Source of the DNA: Prillingera fragicola
Lineage: Eukaryota > Basidiomycota > Tremellomycetes > Trichosporonales > Trichosporonaceae
Length of the DNA: 64,000 nucleotides
NCBI GenBank assembly: GCA_002335605.1
Contig: BEDY01000001.1
Location: 1,860,001-1,924,000, forward strand
Direction of reading: 5' to 3'
This document shows positions 14,471 to 25,437 of this stretch, in pieces. Within the stretch, counting starts at the first letter, position 1, and each line of letters starts with the position of its first letter. The notes beneath the pieces are model-generated. The model did no database searches. It was not told the origin of the DNA and saw nothing but the letters and a program-made list of their open reading frames with translations. Both the position numbers and the translations under genes were made by a program.

Positions 14471-15382
14471 ATGGCCGACACTGAGCCCAAGCCCGTGAGC
14501 GCTGGCGACCCAACGTAGAACAGTCAGCTAATGATGAACAGGCCGCCGCTGAGGAGCACGACCCCCAGTTCGAGCCCGTCATCCGCCTCACTGAGACTGT
14601 TGCTACCGTTACCAACGAGGAGAACGAGGATGTCGTCTTCAAGATGTGCGTTTATTGAATGTAACCAAGTGATTCTAACAAACGCAGGCGCGCAAAGCTC
14701 TTCCGCTTCGCCAAGGATGATCTTGAGTGGAAGGAGCGTGGCACCGGTGACGTCCGCATTCTTGCCCACAAGGAGACCAAGAAGGTCCGCCTTGTGATGC
14801 GCCGCGACAAGACCCTCAAGGTCTGCGCCAACCACATCAGTGAGTGACGCATCAGAGCTGGTGCCGTACTGTTTCTGACATTCTCAGTCTCGTCGGAGAT
14901 GAACCTTGCCCCCAACGTCGGCTCGGACCGCTCGTGGGTTTGGAGCGTCGCCGCCGACGTTTCCGAGGGCGAGCCTTCGCAGGAAACTCTTGCCATCCGC
15001 TTCGCCAACTCGGAGAGTGAGTTTCGGCGTGGCTCGTCAAGCTCTGTGCTGACTTTCTAGACGCCAACCTTTTCAAGAAGGCGTTCGACGAGGGCAAGGA
15101 GACCAACGCTGGTCTTTCGAGCTCGGCTGAGCCCAAGGAGGCTGCCAAGGAGGAGGCTGCCACTGAGCCCAAGGCTGAGGAGCCCAAGACCGAGGAGCCC
15201 AAGGCTGAGGAGACGAAGGCTGAGGAGCCCAAGGCTGAGGAGGCTAAGGCTGAGGAGGCTAAGGCTGAGGAGCCCAAGGAGGAGGCGTGAGTTCACCTGT
15301 TCCCTGTGGGGGGTCCGGGCTTTTGTTGATATTCAAAACTGACGTAAGCAGAGCAGCCACCGAGGAGAAGAAGGCCGAGTAG
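14471..15382 (+). CDS. YRB1: Ran-binding protein 1 (RanBP1/Yrb1)
   Basis: Cytosolic co-activator of RanGAP that strips Ran-GTP from transport receptors leaving the nucleus. Six exons (14471-14494, 14542-14645, 14688-14839, 14888-15016, 15061-15286, 15352-15382) give 222 codons, 221 residues. The Ran-binding domain spans about residues 20-145: [66 protein letters not shown], and [18 protein letters not shown]. The C-terminal tail is unusual: a run of near-identical [10 protein letters not shown] units encoded by an imperfect 15-bp tandem repeat, longer and more regular than the tail I expect for yeast Yrb1. The first exon encodes only eight residues. Confidence 0.95.
15178..15286 (+). repeat. 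15-bp coding tandem repeat, AEEPK units
   Basis: Imperfect copies of a GCTGAGGAGCCCAAG-like unit within exon 5 of YRB1, encoding alternating acidic and lysine residues. Prone to copy-number change between strains. Confidence 0.8.
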
Positions 15383-15544
15383 AGTATCCACGACCATTAT
15401 ATCATGCGGATGTGACTCCTTGTGTCTGCAGGGTTATTGTCACTGCGGCGTCGTACGATGATGACAAGGGCCAGCGGGGTTCTGTGATACTACTGATTAA
15501 CTGGTCCAGGAATGCAAGATCGACATTACACAATACATTGAAAC

Positions 15545-17168
15545 CTACTGCGCCGTCCAGTGCGCGTTAAGCTCCTCGCTGGTGTGTTGCCACGCCTCGT
15601 CCCATCCAAGTGCACTCCTGTCAAACTCTCCTCGCGGTCCACCTTCTTTGGTCCAGCCCAAGACGTCCATGACGGTGCCCGCAACTCGGACGAACAATGT
15701 GCCGTCAAGCTTGGCACCGCCAGGCAGAATCTCCTTGCCATCCACAACAGTGCCAGGGACCTCGCCGGCCTGCCTTCCTCCAAACTCCTGGGCATAATAC
15801 AACAGGGCACGAATTGTCTTTGGCACATGCGAGTCGATGGCAACGAGCGCGTTGTCGATGATGCCGAGCCACGGGTTGGCCTGCTCTGCGCTCCCAGGCT
15901 TGCCGACGCATGCGAGCTTACCATCAGCTGCATGACTGAGTGGGCCCTGAGGGCTGTCGGTGTACGACATGACCTCGTCGATAAAGATCTTGGGGCGACC
16001 ACGCGCCAGGAGAATGTGGAAGACTGTGAGCAGCCAGCTCTGGAAGACAAAGTGGCGCTTCTCGGGGCTCAGGCGCTTGCAGTAGGCCGGGAAGAAGAGG
16101 GACGAGGTCAGGCAGTGCATGAGGAAAAAGTCGACGCGGCGCTCGTAGCCTGGCCTCGAGGTCGCGCCCGTCAGGAGGGTGGCAAACCATGCTGCCTCCT
16201 CGACGCGCTTGCAGACCATTGCGTCAGACATGTCTCCCAGGTCCCAACGCGCCACGAGGTCGTGGAGGCAGGCAATGTGCTCCTCCGTGAGCGAGTTACG
16301 CAGGCGGTCGTTGATGAGAACGTCGTCGTCAAACGGCCCCGGGTCCAGGCGGGGGTCCTCGCAGAACTCGGCGAAGAGACTAAGAAGAGGACGCGAGGGT
16401 CCCTTTGGCTTGGCGAGAGGGGTCTGTGGCCAGCCTACGGGGAACAGCTTGCTCGAGACCGATGGGTTATGCAAGCAAGTCAGGGCGAGGCTACTGCGTC
16501 AGCAGTTGCAGAAACATCACGACTTACCCCTCGGCGACAATGATTTTGTCGTCAAATTCCAGTCCAAACCCAAGCTGAATGAACGGATGGACAACACCGG
16601 CCATCAGCATGGGCAGCATGCCTGGACCGTCCTTGCCGCCGCTTGCGGATTCGGAAAACAGATACTCTTCCACGGCGCCCTCGATGCCGAGCCGGCCGAC
16701 TTCCTCGTGGAAGAAGACAATGTAGCGCGAGTACGAGCCCCTGCGGCCAAACCAACGCTTGTCCAACCAGTTGTCCTTCGTAATCTTGTCAGGCAGCTCT
16801 CCTGCCTCCTTTTCACGACCGCCTTCCTTGCAGTCGAGTGGACCCAAGTTCTGGCGGTCGTGTTCCCAGTCGGCCTGGAGTAGCGCAGATGGCGCGCCGA
16901 GGCAGTAGCGCGTGAGCGTCGAGTGAGCAAAGTGGTTGTGGGCGTCTGGAGAGTTAGTACGAGGCTAGCAGAGCAGAAACGTACAGCGTCGGTGCTGCTC
17001 ATACATGTCATATCCGTGGTCGTTCTCGGTGAGCACGCGGCGGACGGTCGCCGTCGTCTGTGGGGTCACGCCGACAAAGTTCATTGTCGACGACGGCTTG
17101 GCCGTCGACTTTGGAAAGTTGGCCGCCCAGCTAGGTGCGTTGAGAAGAGAGTGTGTGGTGCCCGTCAT
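15545..17168 (-). CDS. Questin oxidase-like protein (DUF4243)
   Basis: Member of the AflY/questin-oxidase-like family; characterised members carry out Baeyer-Villiger-type oxidation of polyketides, but most fungal members have no known substrate. Three exons (16985-17168, 16528-16945, 15545-16493) sum to 517 codons, 516 residues, the normal length. Visible: N-terminal segment NFVGVTPQTT, the family hallmark HRRYAHNHFAHSTLTRYCLG, PSALLQADWEHD, then DNWLDKRWFGRRGSYSRYIVFF, PMLMAGVVHPFIQLGFGLEF and a helical C-terminal half with HFVFQSWLLTVFHILLARGRP. One intron is only 34 nt (16494-16527). No polyketide synthase or other pathway gene lies nearby, so a cluster role is not supported. Divergent from the CsbD-like gene. 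Confidence 0.82.
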
Positions 17169-17580
17169 TGTTGCGAGTGATCGACTCTTTGGCTTGTACT
17201 TGAAGGCCGCGGTGACAGTGTGATAGAGTTGTCTGGAAGCAAGCATGCTCATCAAGAGGCGCTGGGCTGACCAATGCCGCCTATACTTATACGGCCATGC
17301 ATCGATTGGCGTGCAGCAAGTAGAATAGCCGATGTAGTAATCTTCACTCCAAGTTACGCGGCCACACACCAAGTGGCCCCGCGTAGCCGCTGGCCGCTGG
17401 CCGTTGGCCGCCCGGCAAATGATGTGGTCCACATAACAACTGCATCGTACAGTGGGTGACGTCATGATATAGATCAGCCGATGATGATGATGTTTCTCGG
17501 TCTGGCCGCACATCGGTTCATCAGCAGGCATCTCGCGTCTTGACGTTTCAGTATCTTTGTGCATAGCCAAAACAACAATA
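17169..17580. other. Divergent promoter, questin-oxidase-like / CsbD-like
   Basis: 412 bp with a (GAT/ATG)-rich patch near 17480. No gene visible. Confidence 0.5.
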
Positions 17581-18154
17581 ATGAGTCAGCAAGCATCAAA
17601 CCAGGAGCCTAGTCAAGTCACTGGGCAGCTCAAGGTACGAGGCATATATCAACAGTGGCACTGCTGAGCCCCCAGTCTGCCCAGGGTACCGTGGAACAGG
17701 CTATCGGCAGTGTTCTGCCCACGTCCATGGGTGGTGACGAGTGGGTCAAGTCTGGCTCCAAGCTTGCAGCCGAGGGACAACAGGAGGTGGATGCCGCAAA
17801 GTCCAAGGCCGCCGTCGATGCCACCGTCGACAGCGCAGGAGCAAAGGTCAAGTCGTGAGTGCTACTGTTCACTATTCCTCGTCGTCCACGCTGCTCAATG
17901 CTCACACGTTTAGCGCCTGGGGCTATGCTACTGGCAACCAAGAGATGCAGAACGAGGGCAACGTCGAGAGTGAGCAGGCGCAGTGGAAGTACAAGCAGTC
18001 GCAGAGCGAGGGCATCGGTGCTATTCCCGTCCCCTCGGCTGAAGGCGTCAAGGGCAAGCTCGAGAGCGTTGCCGGCATGGTCACTGGTGACCAGTCCAAG
18101 CAGATGGAGGGCAACGCGCGCGCCGAGAAGGCTGCTTGGAAGGACGGTGTCTGA
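17581..18154 (+). CDS. CsbD-like stress protein (Hmp1-type)
   Basis: Small hydrophilic helical protein resembling the CsbD family and the fungal mismatched-base/cruciform DNA-recognition protein Hmp1. Three exons (17581-17634, 17676-17854, 17914-18154) give 158 codons, 157 residues. Two CsbD-like units are visible: GQLKSAQGTVEQAIGS near the start and VKGKLESVAGMVTGDQSKQM, followed by EGNARAEKAAWKDGV near the end, with a central NEGNVESEQAQWKYKQ. No membrane segment or signal peptide. In bacteria the family is induced by general stress; the fungal function is poorly known, and DNA binding is inferred only from family resemblance. Confidence 0.8.
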
Positions 18155-18974
18155 GGAGCCTGGTGTGTGGCTGTCACTGAAAATGACTTGATGCATTTGT
18201 GTCTGGATTACGCGGATGCGTATCGCTTTGAGAAGCAGCTATTGTGCTGTGTTGCTGAATGATATTACTTTGTAGCGGTCTGCATGAGCTTGTGCAAGTT
18301 GTTGCGATTTGGCTGCGGGTCGCTGGGTAGATGGAGAAGTGGCCGAGCCAAATAAACCGCCGAGGGAAGGGGAACGTGCCACGCACATGTGGTTAAACTA
18401 TAATTCCATAATGCCGTTAGGTGGGCGTGATACCACGAGTCAGCCCAGGTAGGTCACCCCTGGCCCTGGCGCGCATAGCTGGTTGGCCTGGGTGGGTTGG
18501 CTGCCTGGCCGCGCTGGCTGGCTGGCTGGGACGTGCTGGCCGAGGACTCGCTGGGTGGGTGCGCATGACGCTCAAGCGCGCCGCACCGAGGCCGCATCCC
18601 ATCACCACTGGCTGCTGCCTGACCGCACTCTTGTCGCCGACAGCTCTCTTCTCTCCATAGATTCCCCTTCATTTCTGTCACACTACAGCATAGAATCACA
18701 CACAACACCAAGGGGCATCTCCCCCAAGGCATCTCTTTCACGCCCTGCACGTAACGACCATCCTGCACATCGCCACTTGTTCCCCTTGGGCTGAACAACC
18801 AGACACACCTTCAGCCAGTCGCGCGACACTCGCCTTTCCTTCCGATCTCTGTCCAAACCACCAATACTTCTACATTGCCAACCAAGCAGTGTCTAATTCC
18901 ACGCTACAGAGGCTAGATAGCCTTTAGGCGTGAACGACGGGTGACTCTCTCTCCGAGTCATTCAAACATCCACA
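18155..18974. other. Intergenic / striatin 5' region
   Basis: Contains a GGCTGG-repeat patch near 18480-18540 and a long pyrimidine-rich leader before the striatin ATG. No coding frame is supported. Confidence 0.5.
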
Positions 18975-21513
18975 ATGATGCGCCCCTTGCGACGCGACTA
19001 CAGCCAGTACCCACCACCCATGTACGGCGGCGGAGCAGGCGGCAACGCCTACCCTCTCGGCGGCGGAGGCATGCAGAACGGAGGCATGGGCGGCGGCCAG
19101 CAACAGCAGCCTGTTCAGCAACAGCAACAACAGCAACAGCAAATGCACCCGCAGGGAATGCAGCAGCAGCAGCAGCAGGGCGCCCCGCCCGGTGCACAAA
19201 CTGCATCTGACGGCCAGTCGAACCCAGGAGGCGCCGCACCAGAGATGAACCTCGCCAATGTCCTTCACTATCTGCAGAGCGAGTGGAGGCGCTGGGAGCG
19301 CGACCGTAATGAGTGGGAGATTGAGCGTGCAGAGATGAGGGTGCGTTGGAGCTTGCAATTGGCCTTGCTGACGTTCAGGCCCGCATCGCCCTGCTCGAAG
19401 GCCAGCGTCGGTCCGCCGAAAACCTCAAGGTCGACCTGTTGCGTCGTGTCAAGATGCTCGAGTTTGCCTTGCGGCAGGAGCGGTAGGTCAAACTGTGTGG
19501 TAGTGTTCTGACATGCAGTACCAAGGCAGGACGCCCAACGTCATCCTCGTTGGCTCCCTCGCGCCTGACGGCGCTCCAAGACGAGGACCGCAAGGGAGGT
19601 GACACTGACAAGGAGGGAAGCGGAAGCAGCGAAGGTGGCGATGACCTCGGTTCGTAAATCATGCCGCACTCACATGCTGACTTGCAGCCGACCGCCAGCT
19701 AAAGGTCAACGGGGTCCATGCAGTCGGGGTGGCCAAAGCGGCCTCGGCGGCCAATCGGCCAGTGCCGGATTCGAGTTCTTGGAAGAACTTGAGCGGCCCG
19801 CCTCGCGACCCCAAGGCTCGCGCACGCAGCCGCGAGTATCTCAAGCAGTGTCTGCAGGAGATTACCTACCTCACCTCTCCAGGAGCACTGAACCCCATCC
19901 CTCCCCGCGCGCCAGTCAGTGTCGACGAGGCTGCATCACCAACGGGCGAGGGTTCGTCGGAACGTCCCCGCAAGTCACTTCCCGAGCAACCCATTGTATC
20001 CCCGTACGCCCAGCCCGAAGCCGCCAAAGAGGAGGCTACCGCCGCAGGCCCAAGCACAAGCAATGCTCCTAATGGCCCGAACACCACCGAGGAGGCAAAT
20101 GCACAAGCGCAGACTTCCGAGGCTGGCAGTTCTTCATTTGCCACGGCGGCTCCGGCCGATGCCCCTCCTTCTTCCCCCGCGCCCCGGACAGTGGACCTCC
20201 CAGAAGGCGAGACTGAGGCATCCGGCGAGCCCCGACAGGTGCTCACTGCCATCTACCGCCCGGAGAGCAAAGCCGCCTGGCGCGAGGAGCTTCGTGCAGC
20301 CAACGAAGCTGCCAGCAAAGTCCCTTGGCCACCTCGCCGACAGAGCGATGAGCAGCAGCTAGCCGAGCTCACATTGGTGGACGAGGATATAAAGGAGGAG
20401 ACAGATGCTGGATCTGACAGGGTGTGGACAACGCGCCGAGCACTCAAGAGCCATCTCGACGTTGTGCGTGGCGTCGCTATTGCCCGTGGTCCCGACCTCG
20501 TGCTCGCCACTGGCGGCGACGACTGCACCGTAAAGGTATGGGTCTTGGACACGCCCAGTGTAATGTCGTCCAGCATGCGACCCCTCGCGGCCACCGAGAC
20601 TGAGCCTGTGGCCACGTACCGCGGTCACACTCAGCCCGTGACAGCAGTGACGATCTCGTCGAGTCTCAACATCGTCTTCTCGGCTTCGATGGATTCGACA
20701 ATCAGGTTGTGGCACCGCCCGGCGCGTGATCACGATCCCTACGCGCCGTATGACCCGTCCACGGCGATCCAGACTCTCGAAGGCCACACCGACGTCGTTT
20801 GGGACCTGTGCCTGCTTCCTCCTCGCCCCGAGCGGAACGGCGCAGCGTCAACCAACCCCAACGGCAAACGCCAGCCTGTCGAGAGTCAGCTTGTTAGTGT
20901 GTCTGCAGACGGCACGGCAAAGCTGTGGGAGGATCATGACGGTCGCTGGGCGCTTCAGGCCAGCTTTGGCAACTATGGCGACGGTGTTGTTCCCACCTGC
21001 CTCTCTGTGGACAATCACGACTTTTCTCGAGTTCTTGTCGGCCTTTCCAACGGTCTCGTCAAGCTGTACAATGTCGAGGACGCTCGCGAAATCCAGACCT
21101 TTGGCGAGGCTGGCCCGCAGGTCAACGCCATTCTCAGCCACCCGACCCTTCCGCTCCTTGTCACTGGCCACGAAGATGGCCATTTGCGATTCTACGAGAC
21201 CACGAGCGGTGAGTTAGCGTCCACTGAACATTCGCTGACCGCAGGCAACGCCCAGTCTCTGCCCCTCTTGGCGCACCCCGCGCCGATTACTTCCCTTGCA
21301 TTGTCTCCGCTGTCGCCGACGTGCATTCTCACTGCCAGTGTCGACTGCTCTGTACGCCTTTGGGACCTGCACCGCAAGACATCGCTGCAGGATCTGTCGG
21401 GCCACCGCCAGCGCTCCGACGAGGGTGTCACACATGTCGCGAGCCACCCCGAGCTGCCCATCATTGCCAGTGCAGGCGCCGACGGCGTCGTCCGTCTGTG
21501 GGGTGCGGGATAG
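18975..21513 (+). CDS. Striatin, STRIPAK regulatory subunit
   Basis: PP2A B''' regulatory and scaffold subunit of STRIPAK (Far8/PRO11 in other fungi). Five exons (18975-19340, 19379-19482, 19519-19649, 19688-21208, 21245-21513) give 797 codons, 796 residues. Order: Gly-rich and polyglutamine N-terminus, the striatin N-terminal segment LANVLHYLQSEWRRWERDRN with its coiled coil (VDLLRRVKMLEFALRQER), a Pro/Ala-rich linker with a caveolin-like/calmodulin-like region REYLKQCLQEITYL, then a C-terminal WD40 propeller (about residues 380-796) with repeats such as LKSHLDVVRGVAIARG, YRGHTQPVTAV, LEGHTDVVWDLCL and SVRLWDLHRK. Intron 4 (21209-21244) is 36 nt and has no in-frame stop, so it could be read through. 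A partner subunit, STRIP1/Far11, is also in this window. Confidence 0.93.
19098..19182 (+). repeat. CAG/CAA polyglutamine tract in striatin
   Basis: CAG/CAA-rich coding stretch in exon 1 encoding several Gln runs interrupted by Pro, Val, Met, His and Gly. Confidence 0.85.
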
Positions 21514-21651
21514 TGGAGGAACGACCATTTTAGAGAGAGAGAACCAACCACCAGTGTTAATACGTGGGCGCCGAGCATCAGTGATTGTCATGTGCATGAT
21601 GAGCATGGATTGTAGTCGCATGAAAAAAAGAATGCCATTCTTCTATGGTTT

Positions 21652-22713
21652 CTATGCTATGAGAGCCAGCTCATGGACCATACGCTCGCCGTCCTCGGGT
21701 GTGAGCGCTGATCCGGGCTCGAGACCGCTTTCCCGGAGCCATGCGTAGCCCTCAGCAATGAGCGTGTCTGCCAGGGGAACATTGTGCTCGGCAAGGGTGG
21801 TAATGACGTTGGCAACGTCGGTGATGGCCTGACGCGACTCTGGTGAAATTTCCTATAGGATCAGCAACGCTCTTCCACAATGTCGCGAGTCACTCACATC
21901 GTTGTCGTTGCGGTACACTCCCGCCGAGTCGAACCCCTCGGCACCCTCTTGCGCATCCTGGGCTGTCCCCAGACTGACCCAAATGTATCCGTTCAATCCA
22001 AGGATCACGTCCACGCCAGCAGGCCCGCAAGGTGCGGGAAGGTGGTAGAAGTGCGACTTGAGACGGCGCACGAGGCGAGGGTGGACCTCCAGCAGGTGGC
22101 CGTTGCGGAGCTTGCCATACTTGAGTGAACGAGTATGCAGCGACATGGCACCGTCCTGGAAGAAGGCCTGGACCTCGGCAACGAGAAGCTGCGGGTCAGC
22201 GCCATCAAAACGTATGCAAGATCAACTTACATCTCCCTCGGCAAGGAACTCGCGCATCTTGAGCGCGTCCGCCTCGACCCTGCGACGCTGTACTCCTCCG
22301 GGCAAGTTGACCGACGACAGCATGAGAACCGCATCCTGCCTAGCGTTCGCGTCCACCCTCCACCTCTGCGCGCCGACCTCGACGATGCGTCCGATAACGA
22401 GGTCGCCAACTTCGGGTGTGTATCGCGCCTTGAGAGGTTTGACCGAGATGAGCTTGTTGACGCGGTCAATGGTGCCGGCGACTGAAGACACAACGTTGTC
22501 ATCCTCGACGTACGTGCCGTGACCCCTCATGTACTCCTTGGAGCTGGTGATCACCTCGCCGGGGCTGACAATGCTGCGCCGCAAGCCCATGCTCGTGCCC
22601 TCGCCGAGATCGTCGTCAATATCCATGGAATCGAGCTGCGCATGGCGGGGAGCCTCCTCAGAGCGCTCCAGTGGCTCTTCTCCTGCTGGTGCGAGGCGTG
22701 TGACTTTGAACAT
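21652..22713 (-). CDS. RRP4: Exosome complex subunit Rrp4
   Basis: S1/KH-domain cap subunit of the RNA exosome, which degrades and trims RNA 3' ends in nucleus and cytoplasm. Three exons (22231-22713, 21898-22188, 21652-21852) give 325 codons, 324 residues. Visible: N-terminal segment IVSPGEVITSSKEYMRGHGT, S1 domain (SVAGTIDRVNKLISVKPL, PEVGDLVIGRIVEVGAQRWR, VDANARQDAVLMLSSVNLPG), and the KH-like region with GKLRNGHLLEVHPRLVRRLK and GVDVILGLNGYIWVSLG, the GxNG motif of this family. Start and divergent spacing (219 bp from the esterase gene) suggest a shared promoter region. Confidence 0.95.
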
Positions 22714-22932
22714 GATAGTGGTGGGTGATGGTCAGAAGGTGCAGCAACTAGGTGAGATAGCTTGGACCAAGAAGGTCGCAACGAAGAAATCTAAAGTGGG
22801 CGGAGAGTTTAAGGCGGCCCCGCAGCGCGTTGGTTCCTTTGGGTGGCAAAACAGCAAGGTCCAGGTACCCACTTGCAGTGAGCTGCCACGGTTGCATTCT
22901 CACATTTGACCTCCATTTTAACGCGATACGCA

Positions 22933-24458
22933 ATGGACGAAAAGGAAGAGCCACAGGAGCTCCTATTCCTGGTATGGGTTCACGGGTGAGCGAATTAGAG
23001 TCTTGTGGCTGCTAACAGACCAGTTTCAAGGGCAACGATGTCTCATTCGAAGGGTTACCGGACCGTGTGTATGACTTGCTTGGATAGTGACTGACATGCT
23101 ACAGGGATTGTCCGCATTCTGGAGGATACGCATAAAAACTTGAGGATACAGTCGCAGGTGTTCCCCGCGTACGAGACCAGGGGCGAGCTTGTGCGTCTGC
23201 CTTGACAGAGAACCCAGCTGACCTGCAGAGTGCCGCAACGGAGAACTTTGTCGAGTGGCTGGCGACCAAAGTTGTCCAGCTGGAGAACAACTCTGGAAAG
23301 GGAGGGGGAGCAGGAAGTGCAAAGGTCGTGCTCATGGGTCACTCGTGAGTTGTGGCGGCGGAGGAAGGGCTAAATCGTAGAATGGGTGGGCTGCTCATTG
23401 CAGATGCCGCCGCGCGGATCGGCGCCAACACGCGACAAGGAGATCCCCTGTGGCCTAATGTTGTGGCTACAATTGGTACGTAACTACCAATGTCTGCTTG
23501 CTAACAGGCAGCGTATGACACTCCTGTAAGCGATCTCTACAAGTGCCGGGCGATTACTAACACCTGGCCAGTATTTGGGCTTGCATCCGGTGAGTTGGCT
23601 CACAGCATCGTTTACTCCATTGCTAACACCCACAGCATGTCTTTGTACGTTAGGCCGCAAGACTTGCGCTGACGTCAGAAACACCATCTCTCTCAGGCAG
23701 CGTCCCACGTGGAGACAGCACGCAGTGTCGCCTCCAACCTCGCCTTGCTTTCTCCACTTGCTGTTGGCTTTGGATTTGGCAAGCCCAAACCGGCGGAGGA
23801 CGCCGCCGCGTCAAGGGACGGCTCGAGGGGTCCGACTCCTCCGAAAGAGCAGACACCTCCACAGGATGTTCGACCGGGGGCGTCGTCCTGGTGGCGCACG
23901 CCTTCGACGAACGCAGTCATGGGTATGGGTGCTCTTGCCCTTGGTGCAGCTGCTGCGGGCACTGCCTACTATCGACGACAGGATTTGGCGACAGGATGGA
24001 AGTGGGGCTTTGACCATATGACCTTTGTCAAGAATTTGTGGGACGCAGAGGGTCTCCAGGCGCGCCTGGTACAGATTCACGACATGTCAACGACGAGGAA
24101 TGTGCGCTTTGCCAAGTGAGTACCCCACTTCAATTGATCTGTGCTGATAGGGGCAAGCTTCTATACCTCACTGCCCGCCAAGGACGCGCAGGAGAAGCGG
24201 ACCTTTGCCATTCTGCCTTCTAAAGCAGATCCTACGGCTCGTTTCTGGATTCCTGCACCAAACACGCGCGCATCAGACGAGGTCGCGGCCCACATGGGCA
24301 TGTTCAATCCCACGACTAATGACGGATTCTACGATCTCGGTCTCAGTATTGTGAGAATGGTTGGGAGTAGGATCGAGGAAGAGGGCGTCAAACGCACGCC
24401 GGCTGCACCTACACCACGACCAGAGGAGCAAGTGCAAGTGATAGATCTGTTAGATTGA
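22933..24458 (+). CDS. DUF676-type serine esterase/lipase with micro-exons
   Basis: Putative alpha/beta-hydrolase of the DUF676 serine-esterase family; substrate unknown. Ten exons give exactly 390 codons, 389 residues. Visible: oxyanion strand LFLVWVHGFKGND, nucleophile elbow GHSMGG (near residue 100), then AYDTPYLGLHPHVF, a motif assembled from three micro-exons of 14, 18 and 9 nt (23512-23525, 23572-23589, 23636-23644). A hydrophobic segment (AVMGMGALALGAAAAGTAYY) in the middle suggests a membrane anchor. The last junction works only with the acceptor ending at 24157, which restores FANFYTSLPAKD. The alternative of a broken gene is unlikely because every junction has consensus splice sites and keeps frame. 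Confidence 0.83.
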
Positions 24459-25437
24459 ATAGGACTAATTCGCTGTTTCATAAGTCGCGATGCACACCAT
24501 TTCCTGTTCGCGCCTTCAATGGCCTTTAATAGCGACGGTGCGGGGCTGCAAGTGACTAGCCAGGGAATGAATACCCTAATCAGCCGGAAACCTTGAATCG
24601 GCGGTGGTGGCGTTGGAAAGGGCTTTTTTCTGGCTGTTGCCGGCCGGCCTTTGCATCTATTCAACGTGTTCAAGAGGCGTCATTCACCCTTGCTCCATCC
24701 TGGCCCAGGAGTGTAGGATCCCCTTCGCACGCTGGAGTGCGAAACATATATTCCATTGTGCTGGTCACGTTGCCTATTGTTGCAGGCCGAACGAGGTCTC
24801 GGATCTACGTCGCGTTCACTAGGAATTGTATTGCGGCTTTCTCATTCGACCCTACGCCACCAATTGGATGTCACCATTACCCAGGTTGGTGGACAGACTT
24901 TCGCAGGCAGTGAGGCTTACCGGCACCCCCGTTCTATGTCCCTTTGAGGTCGGCTGTCGGCGTTCATGGGCGTCGCAGAGGATCTACGTCTGTAAACGGC
25001 ATGGGTCGCCCTACAACTCCCTGCAACGACCATCTGACCTTGCTGGTCACTGGTGCAGGTACCGATCCCACTGCAATCGGCGCCAGGCAAGCTGCTCTAT
25101 CTCTTTAGATGGCAGCTGCGCAGGCTGGCACGCTGCGTGTGGTGCATGACTGGCCGTGCCTGTCAGTAAGCATGCACCTGGATTGCCCTGGAACCAGAGC
25201 CATGTACGTACATCATCTGCCTCCCCAAAAGCAAAAGCCACAATTCAACACTCTCTGTCCTGCATTCAGTGTGACCCGACTTCCGAGTCCTCCGAGGGAC
25301 TGAATGGGAGACGTTACGAGCGCGCCTGAATGCGTGCTCCAGTGTATAAAGTTGAACAGAGTTCTTGGCCGCCCAGCAAACTCCCCTGTCTCTTCAATCT
25401 CTCCTTCCAATTATTAACTTGGGCATTTCCTCGAGCC
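24459..25437. other. Intergenic / upstream of peroxiredoxin-like gene
   Basis: 979 bp; no protein-like frame or RNA gene seen. An upstream in-frame ATG at 25330 could add 36 residues to the next gene. Confidence 0.5.

Noticed and set aside
15545..17168. Secondary-metabolite cluster around the questin-oxidase-like gene
   Set aside because: Neighbours are housekeeping genes; no polyketide synthase, transporter or cluster regulator nearby.
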